The translations under genes were made by a program, and so were the position numbers. Below are positions 8,033 through 17,056 of a DNA stretch of 28,763 nucleotides, piece after piece. The notes under the pieces are model-generated. The model made no database searches. It saw only the letters and a program-made list of their open reading frames with translations, and was not told where the DNA came from. The first letter of the stretch is position 1; each line of letters begins with the position of its first letter. Origin of the DNA: an uncultured Muribaculaceae bacterium (GTDB taxonomy: Bacteria; Bacteroidota; Bacteroidia; Bacteroidales; Muribaculaceae); contig CAJUMR010000034.1 in the NCBI GenBank assembly GCA_910587475.1, positions 1-28,763 on the forward strand. Reading direction: 5' to 3'.

Positions 8033-9415
8033 ATGATAAAACTATTCAAATCTCTTTTTCTGTCAATCGCCATGACCACCATCGCCGCAGCTGCCTGCTC
8101 GTGCTCCGGCGATAAAACCGACGAACCGAAAGGCGGAGATTCCGGCGTTACAATCAATGTCACACCCGAAAATATCGACGCTCCATGCGAAGCCTCATCG
8201 GCAAGCCTGTCTGTCAGCGCCAACGCCGATTGGAGCATTTCGTCGGATGCTGACTGGTGTAAAATTTTCCCTTCGGGCGGACTCAAGAACTCCACTTCTA
8301 AAATAGACGTCACTATCTCTGCATACACCGGCGCATCAAAACGCCAGGCCACACTGACCATCAATGCCGGTTCATCTGTAAAAAAAGTGATTGTCACCCA
8401 ACAAGCAGCCCCGACACTAAGTCTCAGCACATCGACCATTTGCTTCGGTGCTCAGCAAGGCTCGGCGACCATCAATGTCACAGCCAACGTCAACTGGGTC
8501 ATTTCAACCGGCAACGCCGCCTGGATTACCGTTTCCCCGACCACAGGTGCTGATGGTTCGACTGCCGTCACCGTATCGTGCGAAGCCAACTCATCCGAGA
8601 CCGACCGTGAAACAACGGTAACATTCTCAGGCGATGGCATAGAGTCCCGACTCAAGATCGTGCAATACAGCGACGTCATCAACACACCCGACGGCTACAC
8701 CCTCGTATGGAACGACGAGTTCAACTCACCCGACGGATCTCAGCCCGACCTCTCGAAATGGTACTACGACGAATGGCCCGCAGGCTATGTCAACAACGAG
8801 CTGCAGCGCTACGTAGCCGGATCATTCGGCAACGAAAAGACAGCCGAGATAATCAATGGAGTCCTCAACATCACAGCCCGTAAATCAGGAAGCCAGGTTA
8901 TTTCAGCCCGCCTCAACACCCGCGAACTATGGCAATACGGCTACTTCGAAGCGCGTTTGAAACTGCCAAAAGGCAAAGGCACCTGGCCAGCATTCTGGAT
9001 GATGCCGGCCGACGGAGGCAACTGGCCTCACTGCGGAGAGATCGACATCATGGAAGAAGTCGGCACAAACCCCAACTACACTTCGTCGTCGATCCACTGC
9101 ACAAGCTACAACCACACCATCGGGACACAGAAGACTGCCGAACGACTCACAGCCGGCGCTGAAGACGAATTCCACATCTATGCCCTCGAATGGACTCCCG
9201 ACTACATCCGCACATATGTCGACGGCAACCAGCTCTTCTACTTCGCCAACGATAAGAAAGGCGACGAAAACACCTGGCCGTTCGACAAACCGTTCCACCC
9301 CATTCTCAACCTTGCATGGGGCGGCTCATGGGGCGGCATGAACGGTGTCGACGAAAGCGCTCTCCCCGCCACATATATGATCGACTATGTGCGTGTTTTC
9401 CAACAGACAAGATAA
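8033..9415 (+). CDS. GH16 endo-beta-glucanase lipoprotein with two BACON domains
   Basis: The 460-residue protein starts with a lipoprotein signal peptide (Cys22 or Cys24). Two BACON domains follow, about 38-125 and 126-213, each with the NADWSIS/NVNWVIS and DWCKIFPSGG/AWITVSPTTG pattern and ending in VTQQ or IVQYS. The GH16 catalytic domain occupies about 222-458. The signature GEIDIMEE at 335-342 gives nucleophile Glu336 and acid/base Glu341. The extra residue in this motif is typical of laminarinase-type GH16 (beta-1,3-glucan or mixed-linkage glucan). BACON domains usually act as spacers that hold the enzyme off the outer membrane. The gene is first in the glucan locus, 42 bases before the susC region, and probably cuts glucan at the surface. 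Specificity between beta-1,3 and mixed-linkage glucan is not settled by sequence alone. Confidence 0.92.
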   Translation: MIKLFKSLFLSIAMTTIAAAACSCSGDKTDEPKGGDSGVTINVTPENIDAPCEASSASLSVSANADWSISSDADWCKIFPSGGLKNSTSKIDVTISAYTGASKRQATLTINAGSSVKKVIVTQQAAPTLSLSTSTICFGAQQGSATINVTANVNWVISTGNAAWITVSPTTGADGSTAVTVSCEANSSETDRETTVTFSGDGIESRLKIVQYSDVINTPDGYTLVWNDEFNSPDGSQPDLSKWYYDEWPAGYVNNELQRYVAGSFGNEKTAEIINGVLNITARKSGSQVISARLNTRELWQYGYFEARLKLPKGKGTWPAFWMMPADGGNWPHCGEIDIMEEVGTNPNYTSSSIHCTSYNHTIGTQKTAERLTAGAEDEFHIYALEWTPDYIRTYVDGNQLFYFANDKKGDENTWPFDKPFHPILNLAWGGSWGGMNGVDESALPATYMIDYVRVFQQTR

Positions 9416-9471
9416 TTAATCCTAATAATTAATCATAACTCAATCAAGTTTATTCCCATGAAAAAATTGCT

Positions 9472-12400
9472 ATGTTTTTCTTCGCTCTTACGGTTTGTCT
9501 CGGCGCAATGGCCAAGGACATCACGGTGAGCGGAACTGTTCTGGGTCGATCTGACGGAGAACCGCTGATCGGCGTCAGCGTCACGATTGACGGCTCCAAC
9601 AACGGAGCAAGCACAGACATTGACGGCGTTTTCCGCCTCGTTGCCCCAGAAGGTGCAAAAATCAATGTCTCATACATCGGCTACAAACCAACGAGCTTCA
9701 TCGCAAGCGAAGCCGAGTCTAACATCACCATCATGCTCGACGAAGACTCAAACGTCCTCGACGACGTTGTTGTCATCGGTTACGGCAGCCAGAAAAAGAG
9801 CGTCGTGACAGCTGCAATATCAAGCATTGATGAAGACAAACTTGCAACGACCGCTCCTGTCCGCATGGACAACGCTCTCAAAGGCCTCACTTCGGGCGTC
9901 ACCGTCACATCTGCTTCCGGTCAGCCCGGTGAAGCGGCAAGAGTGCGCATCCGCGGTATCGGCACAATCAACAACTCTGAGCCGCTATATATCGTCGACG
10001 GCATGCCGATCGAAGGCGGTCTCGACTACCTCAACCCCGCCGACATCCAGTCGATCGAAGTCCTCAAGGACGCCGCATCAGGTGCGGTCTACGGTGCGCG
10101 TGCGGCCAACGGCGTAATCCTCGTCACCACAAAGTCAGGGGCCAAGGGCAACGCCAAAGTCACCTACGACTTCTCTTACGGATGGCAATCGGCATGGAAG
10201 CACCGCGACGTGCTCAACGCCACTGACTACGCCGTAATGATGAACGAAGGTTCGCTCAACGCCGGCAGCGGCATCATCTACGCCGATCCTTACTCTTACG
10301 GCGAAGGGTTCGACTGGCAGAACGCAGTCTTCAACGACAACGCTCCGGTAATGAGCCATCAGATCAGCGTCAGCGGAGCTTCCGAAAAGAACAACTACTT
10401 CCTTTCACTCGGCTATTACACTCAGGACGGTATCGTCGGTGGCAACTACGACCGATCGAACTACAACCGTCTCACACTCCGCGCCAACAACACTTACACT
10501 GTTTTTGATCTGAGCAAGGAACGCAGCTTCCTCAACAAATTCACCCTGTCGGTCAACGCTTCATACGCACGCATCAAATCGAGAGGCATATCGACCAACG
10601 AAACCTGGGGCACACCTCTCGGATCGGCTCTCTCACTCTCGCCCATGCTGACTCCGTATGCCGAAGGCGAAATGGCTGCAAAACAGCTCGCCTACTATGC
10701 CGACAACGCAAACTACGTGTCTGAGTACAGTTCAGACGGCCGACTATTCCTCGTTCCCGAAGCTTTCGGCAACTACCAGGAAATGGCAAACCCGCTTCAG
10801 GAACTCGCACGACGGGGCACTGCCAACTGGAGCCATAAATTCGTCGGAAACTTCATCGGTGAACTCCAGATCTGGGACAACATCAAATATCGCATCAGCT
10901 ACGGCGCCGACCTCAGCTTCTGGGGCAACGACGGATACACTCCGCTTTACTTCAACCGCTCGGGCTCTTACCGCACATTCACATCGGCAAGCAGCACCAA
11001 ACAGCAAGGCACTGTCTGGCAGCTCGAAAACACCTTGAGCTGGGAAAAAGAATTTGGCGCTCACCATGTTTCGATCCTTCTCGGTCAATCGGCAAAAGCA
11101 TCACGCGGATCCTACCTCTCGGGCGCCCGCAACAATGTCACCGATCCCAACCGTCCTTACCTCGACGCTTCGACCGGACTTGCCGCCGACGGCGACCAAT
11201 CTTCGTCAGGCGCTCCGACAGCTGAGGCAAAACTCGCTTCGCTGTTTGCCCGCGTCGGCTATGACTTCGACTCCCGCTACATGATTCAAGCCACAGTCCG
11301 CCGCGACGGTTCAAGCCGTTTCGGTTCTAACAACCACTGGGCTACATTCCCCTCATTCTCCGTAGGCTGGAACCCGACAAGCGAAAAATTCCTTGAAGAC
11401 CGTCCTTCGTGGTGGAACTCTACAAAGGTGCGCTTCTCTTGGGGTAAGAACGGTAACGAGAACATCGGCAACTTCCTCTATCTCGCCCTCGCAGCAAGCG
11501 GCAACAACGCCATATTCGGCAAAAACGAAGTGGTCATCAACGGTGTGAAAGCCACAATCCTTCCCAACAAAAACCTCAAATGGGAAGAGTCAACCCAGAC
11601 CGACATCGGCCTCGACTTCGCGTTCCTCGACAACTCGATCAGATTCTCTATCGACTATTACAAAAAACGCACTTCAGGCATGCTCATGAACATGAGCGTT
11701 CCGGCTTACGTCGGCGAATCTGTGCCTGTCGGCAACGTCGGCATCATGGACAACCAGGGTGTTGAAATGGAACTCAACTTCGTACGCCGCTTCGGCGACT
11801 TCACTGTCAATGTCGGTGGTAACCTCACCTACCTCAAGAACAAACTTGTCGAATACGGCAACGAGGAAGGCTATGCCAACTACGACTCATTCCAGGGCAC
11901 AGGCACAATCACTCGCGCCGAAAACGGCAAGCCCTTCCCCTTCTTCTACGGCTTCAAGACCGCCGGTATCATCCAGAACCAGGCTGAGGCTGACGAATAC
12001 AATGCCAAATACTCCGGCGGATACTTTGCTGACGCTGTTCCGGGCGATGTGCGCTTCGTCGATGTCGACGGCAACGGTGTGATCGACCAGGAAGACCGCA
12101 CTGACCTCGGCAAAGGCATGCCCGACTGGACCTACGGTATCACTCTCGGTCTACAGTGGAAAGGCTTCGCTGTCAATGCTCTCTTCCAGGGCGTATGGGG
12201 CAACCAGGTATTCGACGCCACACGACGCACCGACGCACTCGAGTCAAACCTTCCGTCATGGATGCTCGGACGCTGGACCGGCGAAGGCACATCTGACCGC
12301 ATTCCGCGATTCGTCCGTGCCGACAACCGCAACTGGGTGTCGTCAGACCTCCTGATCCACGACGGCGCATACTGCCGACTCAAAAACCTCATGGTAAGCT

Positions 12401-12600
12401 ACACTCTCCCGCAGGCGCTCACCCGCAAAGTCTCTGTAGAGAACTTCCGCGTCTACGTCTCTGCTGAAAACCTCTTCACTTGGACCAAATATCACGGCTT
12501 CGATCCCGAAATCTCGTCTGGCGGCACTTCGCTCGGCATCGACTACGGTGTTTATCCCCAGGCTCGTGTATGGTCTGTAGGCTTCAACATCGGTTTCTAA
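9472..12600 (+). CDS. susC: SusC-family TonB-dependent outer-membrane transporter (start region frame-broken)
   Basis: A 1042-residue SusC/RagA transporter that would import glucan oligosaccharides with its SusD lid. It has a CarboxypepD_reg-like domain (about 18-95), a TonB-box-like stretch DDVVVIGYG (about 100-108), a plug with VRIRGIGTINNSEPLYIVDG and the EVLKDAASGAVYGARAANGVILVTTK block (to about 220), then a long beta-barrel ending in GFNIGF. The start is odd. ATG 9472 gives MFFFALTVCLGAMA, a signal core without the usual Lys residues. A natural start at 9458 (ATG followed by six A) encodes MKKLL but is one base out of frame. One added base in the A6 run (9461-9466) or T5 run (9475-9479) restores a perfect signal peptide. 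See the finding. The rest of the gene is intact. Confidence 0.93.
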   Translation: MFFFALTVCLGAMAKDITVSGTVLGRSDGEPLIGVSVTIDGSNNGASTDIDGVFRLVAPEGAKINVSYIGYKPTSFIASEAESNITIMLDEDSNVLDDVVVIGYGSQKKSVVTAAISSIDEDKLATTAPVRMDNALKGLTSGVTVTSASGQPGEAARVRIRGIGTINNSEPLYIVDGMPIEGGLDYLNPADIQSIEVLKDAASGAVYGARAANGVILVTTKSGAKGNAKVTYDFSYGWQSAWKHRDVLNATDYAVMMNEGSLNAGSGIIYADPYSYGEGFDWQNAVFNDNAPVMSHQISVSGASEKNNYFLSLGYYTQDGIVGGNYDRSNYNRLTLRANNTYTVFDLSKERSFLNKFTLSVNASYARIKSRGISTNETWGTPLGSALSLSPMLTPYAEGEMAAKQLAYYADNANYVSEYSSDGRLFLVPEAFGNYQEMANPLQELARRGTANWSHKFVGNFIGELQIWDNIKYRISYGADLSFWGNDGYTPLYFNRSGSYRTFTSASSTKQQGTVWQLENTLSWEKEFGAHHVSILLGQSAKASRGSYLSGARNNVTDPNRPYLDASTGLAADGDQSSSGAPTAEAKLASLFARVGYDFDSRYMIQATVRRDGSSRFGSNNHWATFPSFSVGWNPTSEKFLEDRPSWWNSTKVRFSWGKNGNENIGNFLYLALAASGNNAIFGKNEVVINGVKATILPNKNLKWEESTQTDIGLDFAFLDNSIRFSIDYYKKRTSGMLMNMSVPAYVGESVPVGNVGIMDNQGVEMELNFVRRFGDFTVNVGGNLTYLKNKLVEYGNEEGYANYDSFQGTGTITRAENGKPFPFFYGFKTAGIIQNQAEADEYNAKYSGGYFADAVPGDVRFVDVDGNGVIDQEDRTDLGKGMPDWTYGITLGLQWKGFAVNALFQGVWGNQVFDATRRTDALESNLPSWMLGRWTGEGTSDRIPRFVRADNRNWVSSDLLIHDGAYCRLKNLMVSYTLPQALTRKVSVENFRVYVSAENLFTWTKYHGFDPEISSGGTSLGIDYGVYPQARVWSVGFNIGF

Positions 12601-12633
12601 TTCCTTTAGTTTTCATTCCTAAAATCAGAATAA

Positions 12634-14154
12634 ATGAAAAGCAAATTATATATCACGGCTGCTTTCACCGCTGCATTGATGACCACAGGCTGTTCTGACT
12701 CATTCCTTGACGTCGAATCGCCCACACAGCAGCCCATCGAAGAATATTTCACCACCGACGCCCACATTCAGGAAGCTGTCGTGGCTGCTTACGATCCTCT
12801 CCATTGGCCTGACTGGGCGATGAACGAATACAACCCCGTCAACCTCATGTCAGACATCATGGCCGATGACCTCTGGATCGGCGGCTCTGACAAGAACGAC
12901 AACGCCAACTGGCACCGGATGATGAACTTCGAGGCTCAGCCCAACGCCGTAATTGCCGGCCTCTGGACCGACGCTTACAGCGGCGTGAAACGTTGCAACG
13001 ACGTCATCTCCTATATGAACAACCTCGACGTTACAGACCTTACAGCCGACAACGCTGCTTATTACGAAGCTCAGGTACGAGTGCTGCGCGTTTTCTACTA
13101 CAGCTGGCTCTGGAAATTCTGGGGTAATGTGGTCTACTTTGAGACCAACTTCGACGGAGCACCCTATCTCGGCACTCAATACAACGCCGACGAAATCTAC
13201 GACTTTATGATCGAAGATCTCGAAGGTGCAATCGCCCTCGACAAGCTTCCGATGAAAGAAACAGACGAAAATGTCGGACGAGTGACCTTGGCAATGGCCT
13301 ACATGCTCTACGCCGAACTTGTCATGTATCAGAACGACGAAAGCCGCTACTCGACAGCCCTCGGCTACATGAACGAAATCATCAACTCCAGCCTCTATGA
13401 TCTCAACCCCGACTACACCACTATCTTCCGTCCGGAAGGCGAATGGACTTCGGAATCAATCTTCGAGATCAACTACACCGACGACAACGCCGTCCGCAGC
13501 TGGAGCAACCCCCTCTATGCCGGAGGCACTGTACTCCCGACGCTGCTCAGCCCGAGCAACTGGCCAAGCGGCACAGACGGTCACGACGACGGTTGGGGTT
13601 TCTGCCCTGTCCGTGAAGAGACCTACAAACGCTATCTCGAAGGCGACGTCCGCCGCGACGCTACTTGCTGGAACGCTGCAGCTGTAGGAGCAGAGTACAA
13701 CAAACGCTATCAGGACACCGGTTTCTTCCTTGAGAAATATGCCGCTCACACCGGCGACAACGCACGTCAGAAAGCCGACGCACAGCTCAACTGGAACAAC
13801 AACCTGCGCATCTACCGCTTCTCTGAAACGCTTCTCAACGCTGCCGAGCTCCTGCTCCGCGGTGCGTCTGGCACAGGCAACGCTCAGACCTACTTCGACC
13901 GCGTGCGCAACCGTGCCCAACTCAGCTCTCTGCCGGCCAACCTCGAGAACATCATCGAAGAACGTCACCTCGAATTCGTCGGTGAAGGCAAACGCTACTG
14001 GGACCTTATCCGCACAGGCAAAGCTGCCACAGTCCTTGTTCCCGACGAATACGGCTACCGCACAAACACCTGGTCGCAATCCAAGAAGTACCTTCCCATA
14101 CCTCAGAGCGAAATCGACAAGGCTCTCGGAACTCTCACTCAGAACCCTTATTAA
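12634..14154 (+). CDS. susD: SusD/RagB-family surface glycan-binding lipoprotein
   Basis: The 506-residue lipoprotein has a signal peptide with lipobox TTGC (Cys20) followed by SDSFLDVESPTQQPIEEYF, the usual SusD opening. The helical TPR-like core and the C-terminal block ending KKYLPIPQSEIDKALG..LTQNPY are family hallmarks, as is the FVGEGKRYWDLIRTGKA stretch near the end. It forms the lid over SusC at the outer-membrane surface and presents glycan to it. It follows susC by 33 bases and the third lipoprotein gene starts 21 bases later, so all are co-transcribed. Sugar specificity is inferred from the neighbouring GH16 and GH5. Confidence 0.95.
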   Translation: MKSKLYITAAFTAALMTTGCSDSFLDVESPTQQPIEEYFTTDAHIQEAVVAAYDPLHWPDWAMNEYNPVNLMSDIMADDLWIGGSDKNDNANWHRMMNFEAQPNAVIAGLWTDAYSGVKRCNDVISYMNNLDVTDLTADNAAYYEAQVRVLRVFYYSWLWKFWGNVVYFETNFDGAPYLGTQYNADEIYDFMIEDLEGAIALDKLPMKETDENVGRVTLAMAYMLYAELVMYQNDESRYSTALGYMNEIINSSLYDLNPDYTTIFRPEGEWTSESIFEINYTDDNAVRSWSNPLYAGGTVLPTLLSPSNWPSGTDGHDDGWGFCPVREETYKRYLEGDVRRDATCWNAAAVGAEYNKRYQDTGFFLEKYAAHTGDNARQKADAQLNWNNNLRIYRFSETLLNAAELLLRGASGTGNAQTYFDRVRNRAQLSSLPANLENIIEERHLEFVGEGKRYWDLIRTGKAATVLVPDEYGYRTNTWSQSKKYLPIPQSEIDKALGTLTQNPY

Positions 14155-14175
14155 CCCAATTATTGAAATCGCATC

Positions 14176-15558
14176 ATGAAAAAAATATTCAAAAGCATGG
14201 TAGCGGCAGCTTGTGTGGCCCTCATGGGCCTCACAGCAGCCTGCTCAGCTGAAAAATTTGACGGCGTCGATCCAAACGGTCGTCCCGATGCCAACGAGAT
14301 CGATGCAGTCGTGACTGTCGATCAGGAGACCAACACCTACACCTTGACCCTCAACAACAAGGGATACTATCCCGTCTGGACGGTCAACGTCGGTCGCAAT
14401 CCCAAGGTTTCGACAATCAACGGCATGACCGGTGTTATCGCCGAAGCCGGCACATATCAGGTCGAAGTAAGAATGGGCAACCGCAACGGTCTCAGCCAAG
14501 GTTCGAAAGTCTACGACATCGTGATCGAGAACAGCCTCGCAGGCGATGTATTCAAAGGATTTGACTACGACAGCTCGTTCAACCTCTGGAAAACAGCTAC
14601 GATCAAAAATGTCGCATACTGGTTCGCCAACAATGACTGGGGCGAGATAGCTGCACCGACAACCGACATCGCCAACGACGGTTTCTCGCTTGTCCTCCCG
14701 GCAGAGATCGGCACCCAGCAGTGGCAAGGACAGGTCCACATCACTTCCGACATCGCTACATCGGCCGACAAGAACTACGACTTCTCTGTATTCTTCCTCT
14801 CGGCTGAAGCTCACCCCGGAGTGACTGTCAAGCTCCATCCCGAAGGCATCGACGACGTATTCTACTGCGAAAGCAAAGTCGTGCTTGAAGCCGGTGTCGG
14901 CAAGTGCTTCTTCCTCTCCAACCTCCAGGGCGTCGACATGACCAACCTCGTGTTGACACTCGACTTCGGCGGAGGTGTAGGCGGCAGCGAAGTGCAGGTA
15001 AGCAACATCGTCCTCAAAGATCATGCCAACGACGACGGCACTATCCTTCCTCCGGCTGTCGAATTTGACGACTCACGCAACCTCTTCGCCGGCTTCTCAG
15101 CTGTAAAGGTCACCACCTGGTTTGCCGATGCCGGATGGAGCGACGGCGCCATCGCACAGCCGACAATCGACATCGCGTCTGACGGATACTCGTTCGTTAT
15201 GCCCGCAGGCGTAGGCGGCGAACAATGGCAGGGTCAGGTACACATGTGGACCAACGTGGCCACAACGCCAGACAAATACTACGACTTCTGCATCACATTC
15301 CGCTCGACAGAAGATCACCCCGGAGTGACGATCAAACTCCAGAAAGGCGACAGCCTCGGAGATGACGGAGACACCGACGACAACGTTTATTTCTGCCTCG
15401 ATAAAGTGACTCTCAAAGCCAATGTGGCCTATACTTACTACTTCGAGAACCTCCAAGGCATCGACACCCGCAACCTTCAGGTCTGCTGTGACTATGCCGG
15501 CGGTGTCGGCGGTGCGGAAATAACCGTTTCAGACATCCACCTCCAGGAGCACCTCTGA
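14176..15558 (+). CDS. Surface glycan-binding lipoprotein with two tandem binding modules
   Basis: This 460-residue protein takes the SusE/SGBP position after susD. The signal peptide ends in TAAC (Cys23). Residues about 35-125 look like a PKD/Ig-like spacer, then come two copies of one beta-rich module (about 127-282 and 303-460). The copies share FANNDWGE/FADAGWSD, the near-identical QWQGQVH, DKNYDF/DKYYDF, HPGVT[VI]KL, NLQGVDM/NLQGIDT and GGVGG[SA]E. The conserved Trp and Gln residues suggest a sugar-binding face similar to CBM4-like jelly rolls, but I could not assign a CBM family. No catalytic motif was seen. It probably binds long beta-glucan at the surface for the GH16 and SusCD. The role is inferred from position, the lipobox and the repeats. 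Confidence 0.82.
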   Translation: MKKIFKSMVAAACVALMGLTAACSAEKFDGVDPNGRPDANEIDAVVTVDQETNTYTLTLNNKGYYPVWTVNVGRNPKVSTINGMTGVIAEAGTYQVEVRMGNRNGLSQGSKVYDIVIENSLAGDVFKGFDYDSSFNLWKTATIKNVAYWFANNDWGEIAAPTTDIANDGFSLVLPAEIGTQQWQGQVHITSDIATSADKNYDFSVFFLSAEAHPGVTVKLHPEGIDDVFYCESKVVLEAGVGKCFFLSNLQGVDMTNLVLTLDFGGGVGGSEVQVSNIVLKDHANDDGTILPPAVEFDDSRNLFAGFSAVKVTTWFADAGWSDGAIAQPTIDIASDGYSFVMPAGVGGEQWQGQVHMWTNVATTPDKYYDFCITFRSTEDHPGVTIKLQKGDSLGDDGDTDDNVYFCLDKVTLKANVAYTYYFENLQGIDTRNLQVCCDYAGGVGGAEITVSDIHLQEHL

Positions 15559-15605
15559 ATCTGATACTCCAATAGGGATTTTAGATAGATTTTAGGTAAA
15601 TCAAT

Positions 15606-15660
15606 GATTGGCAATCAGCTGCATTAAATCTTTGATGTCTGATTGCCAATCTTTCTTTTC
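15606..15660 (+). terminator. Intercistronic hairpin with T-rich tail between SGBP and GH5 genes
   Basis: GATTGGCAATCAG at 15606-15618 pairs perfectly with CTGATTGCCAATC at 15639-15651 (13 bp) across a 20-base loop, followed by TTTCTTTTC. It lies inside the apparent operon, 14 bases before the GH5 start codon. It may end most transcripts after the binding protein, so that GH5 is made in lower amount, or protect the 3' end of the susCD mRNA. Confidence 0.72.
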
Positions 15661-15673
15661 ACCATCTCTTTTT

Positions 15674-16924
15674 ATGAAAAAATTAGCTTACTTATCGGTC
15701 ATAGCCATAATCTCGGTCCTTGCAATAGCTTGCCGCCACACGGACGACGACACCATTGCCCAGGCTAAATTCATGAAGGTCGAGAAACGCGACATACTGA
15801 CTCCCGATGGCGAAAAATTCTACATCCAGGGCACAAACCTCGGAAACTGGCTGAACCCCGAAGGCTACATGTTCGGCTTCACAAAGACCAACGCCCCCCA
15901 CACGATCAACGAAGCGTTCTGTCAGCTCATCGGACCCGATGCCACGGCTGAATTCTGGAAAAACTTCAAAGACAACTACATCACCCGCGCCGACATCGAC
16001 TTCATTGCATCATGCGGCGCCAACACCGTCAGACTGCCCTTCCACTACAAACTCTTCACCGACGAAGACTACATGGGGCTGACTTCGTCGCAGGACGGTT
16101 TTGCCAGAGTTGACTCGCTCGTCGAGTGGTGCCGCGACGCCGGGCTATTCCTGATACTCGACATGCACGACGCCCCGGGCGGACAGACCGGCGACAACAT
16201 CGACGACTCATATGCCTACCCTTGGCTGATGGTCAGCGAACAGAGCCAGAAACAGTTCTGCAAAATCTGGCGAAACATCGCCGAACATTACAAGGACGAG
16301 CCTGTCATCCTCGGCTACGAGCTCATCAACGAACCCGTCGCAACATATTTCGAAGACGAGCAGGACTCTCTCAACATCCGTCTCGTCAATGTTCTCAAAC
16401 AAGGTCTCGCCGCTATCCGCGAAGTCGACGACAACCACATCGTCATCATCGGTTCGCCTCAATGGAACAGCAACTTCCAACCCCTCGAAGGCGTTGACTT
16501 CGGCGACGACAACATCATGTTCACATGCCATCGCTACGGAGGTCCGGCCACTGCCGACGCCATACGCAGCTACATCGACTTCCGCGACGCCTCCGACCGC
16601 CCGATGTACATGGGCGAGATCGGCCACAACACAGATCAATGGCAGGCCGACTTTGTCAAGGCGATGAAAGAAAACGATATCAGCTACACCTTCTGGCCAT
16701 ACAAGAAATGCGGTGACTCATGCATGGCAGGCTTCGATCTGCCCGAAGGATGGGACAAGATCATCGAATTCACCCAAGCACCCCGCGGGTCCTACGCTGA
16801 AATAAGAGAGAACATGCCTGATCGCAACGCCGCGAAAAAAGCATTTGCCCAACTGCTCGACAACTGCCGTTTCGAGAACTGCAACATTCAGAATTCATAC
16901 ATCGAATCGATGGCTTTGAATTGA
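15674..16924 (+). CDS. GH5-family glycoside hydrolase lipoprotein
   Basis: The 416-residue protein has a short lipoprotein signal peptide with lipobox AIAC (Cys20), then a GH5 TIM barrel. Motifs visible are TNLGNWLNPEGYMFGF (about 54-69), NTVRLPFHYKLF, LDMHDAPGGQTGDN (about 162-175), the acid/base Glu220 in ELINEP, CHRYGG (285-290) and the nucleophile Glu315 in MGEIGHN. The wide GG-Q-T-G loop resembles fungal-type exo-beta-1,3-glucanases (GH5_9-like) and related bacterial subfamilies, so a beta-1,3- or beta-1,6-glucan product is plausible. ATG 15674 is chosen because it gives the signal peptide; the open frame extends to 15608 through the hairpin. It is the last gene of the locus. The family call is strong and the subfamily is uncertain. 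Confidence 0.9.
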   Translation: MKKLAYLSVIAIISVLAIACRHTDDDTIAQAKFMKVEKRDILTPDGEKFYIQGTNLGNWLNPEGYMFGFTKTNAPHTINEAFCQLIGPDATAEFWKNFKDNYITRADIDFIASCGANTVRLPFHYKLFTDEDYMGLTSSQDGFARVDSLVEWCRDAGLFLILDMHDAPGGQTGDNIDDSYAYPWLMVSEQSQKQFCKIWRNIAEHYKDEPVILGYELINEPVATYFEDEQDSLNIRLVNVLKQGLAAIREVDDNHIVIIGSPQWNSNFQPLEGVDFGDDNIMFTCHRYGGPATADAIRSYIDFRDASDRPMYMGEIGHNTDQWQADFVKAMKENDISYTFWPYKKCGDSCMAGFDLPEGWDKIIEFTQAPRGSYAEIRENMPDRNAAKKAFAQLLDNCRFENCNIQNSYIESMALN

Positions 16925-17003
16925 CTACAACCTCCCTCATAACCATTCTCAAGCTCTCTCTTTTGTCTTTATGCTCAAAGACAAGTGATATAATTGGTAG
17001 TTG

Positions 17004-17041
17004 AAAAAACGGAGCGGATTATCATGTCGCTCCGTTTTTTT
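17004..17041 (+). terminator. Terminator closing the glucan locus, possibly bidirectional
   Basis: AAAAAACGGAGCG at 17004-17016 pairs perfectly with CGCTCCGTTTTTT at 17028-17040 (13 bp) across an 11-base loop, with T continuing to 17041. The symmetrical A-run and T-run could work on both strands. A second hairpin (TTGTCTTT 16963-16970 with AAAGACAA 16977-16984) lies just upstream. Together they end the GH5 transcript. Confidence 0.9.
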
Positions 17042-17044
17042 ATG

Positions 17045-17052
17045 TACTTTTG
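17045..17052 (+). promoter_or_regulatory. -7 element directly upstream of the GNAT gene start
   Basis: TACTTTTG matches TAnnTTTG exactly and begins four bases after the terminator ends. ATG 17057 follows after only CCTT, so a start at the usual distance would give a leaderless or nearly leaderless mRNA. No clear -33 element is visible because the terminator stem occupies that place. Confidence 0.6.
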
Positions 17053-17056
17053 CCTT

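Noticed and set aside
14245..15024. 259-codon minus-strand open frame opposite the surface binding protein gene
   Set aside because: Shadow of a gene with a clear lipoprotein signal and repeats on the plus strand.
16994..17056. Upstream extension of the GNAT open frame
   Set aside because: It would translate through the terminator stem and the -7 element; the conserved protein starts at 17057.
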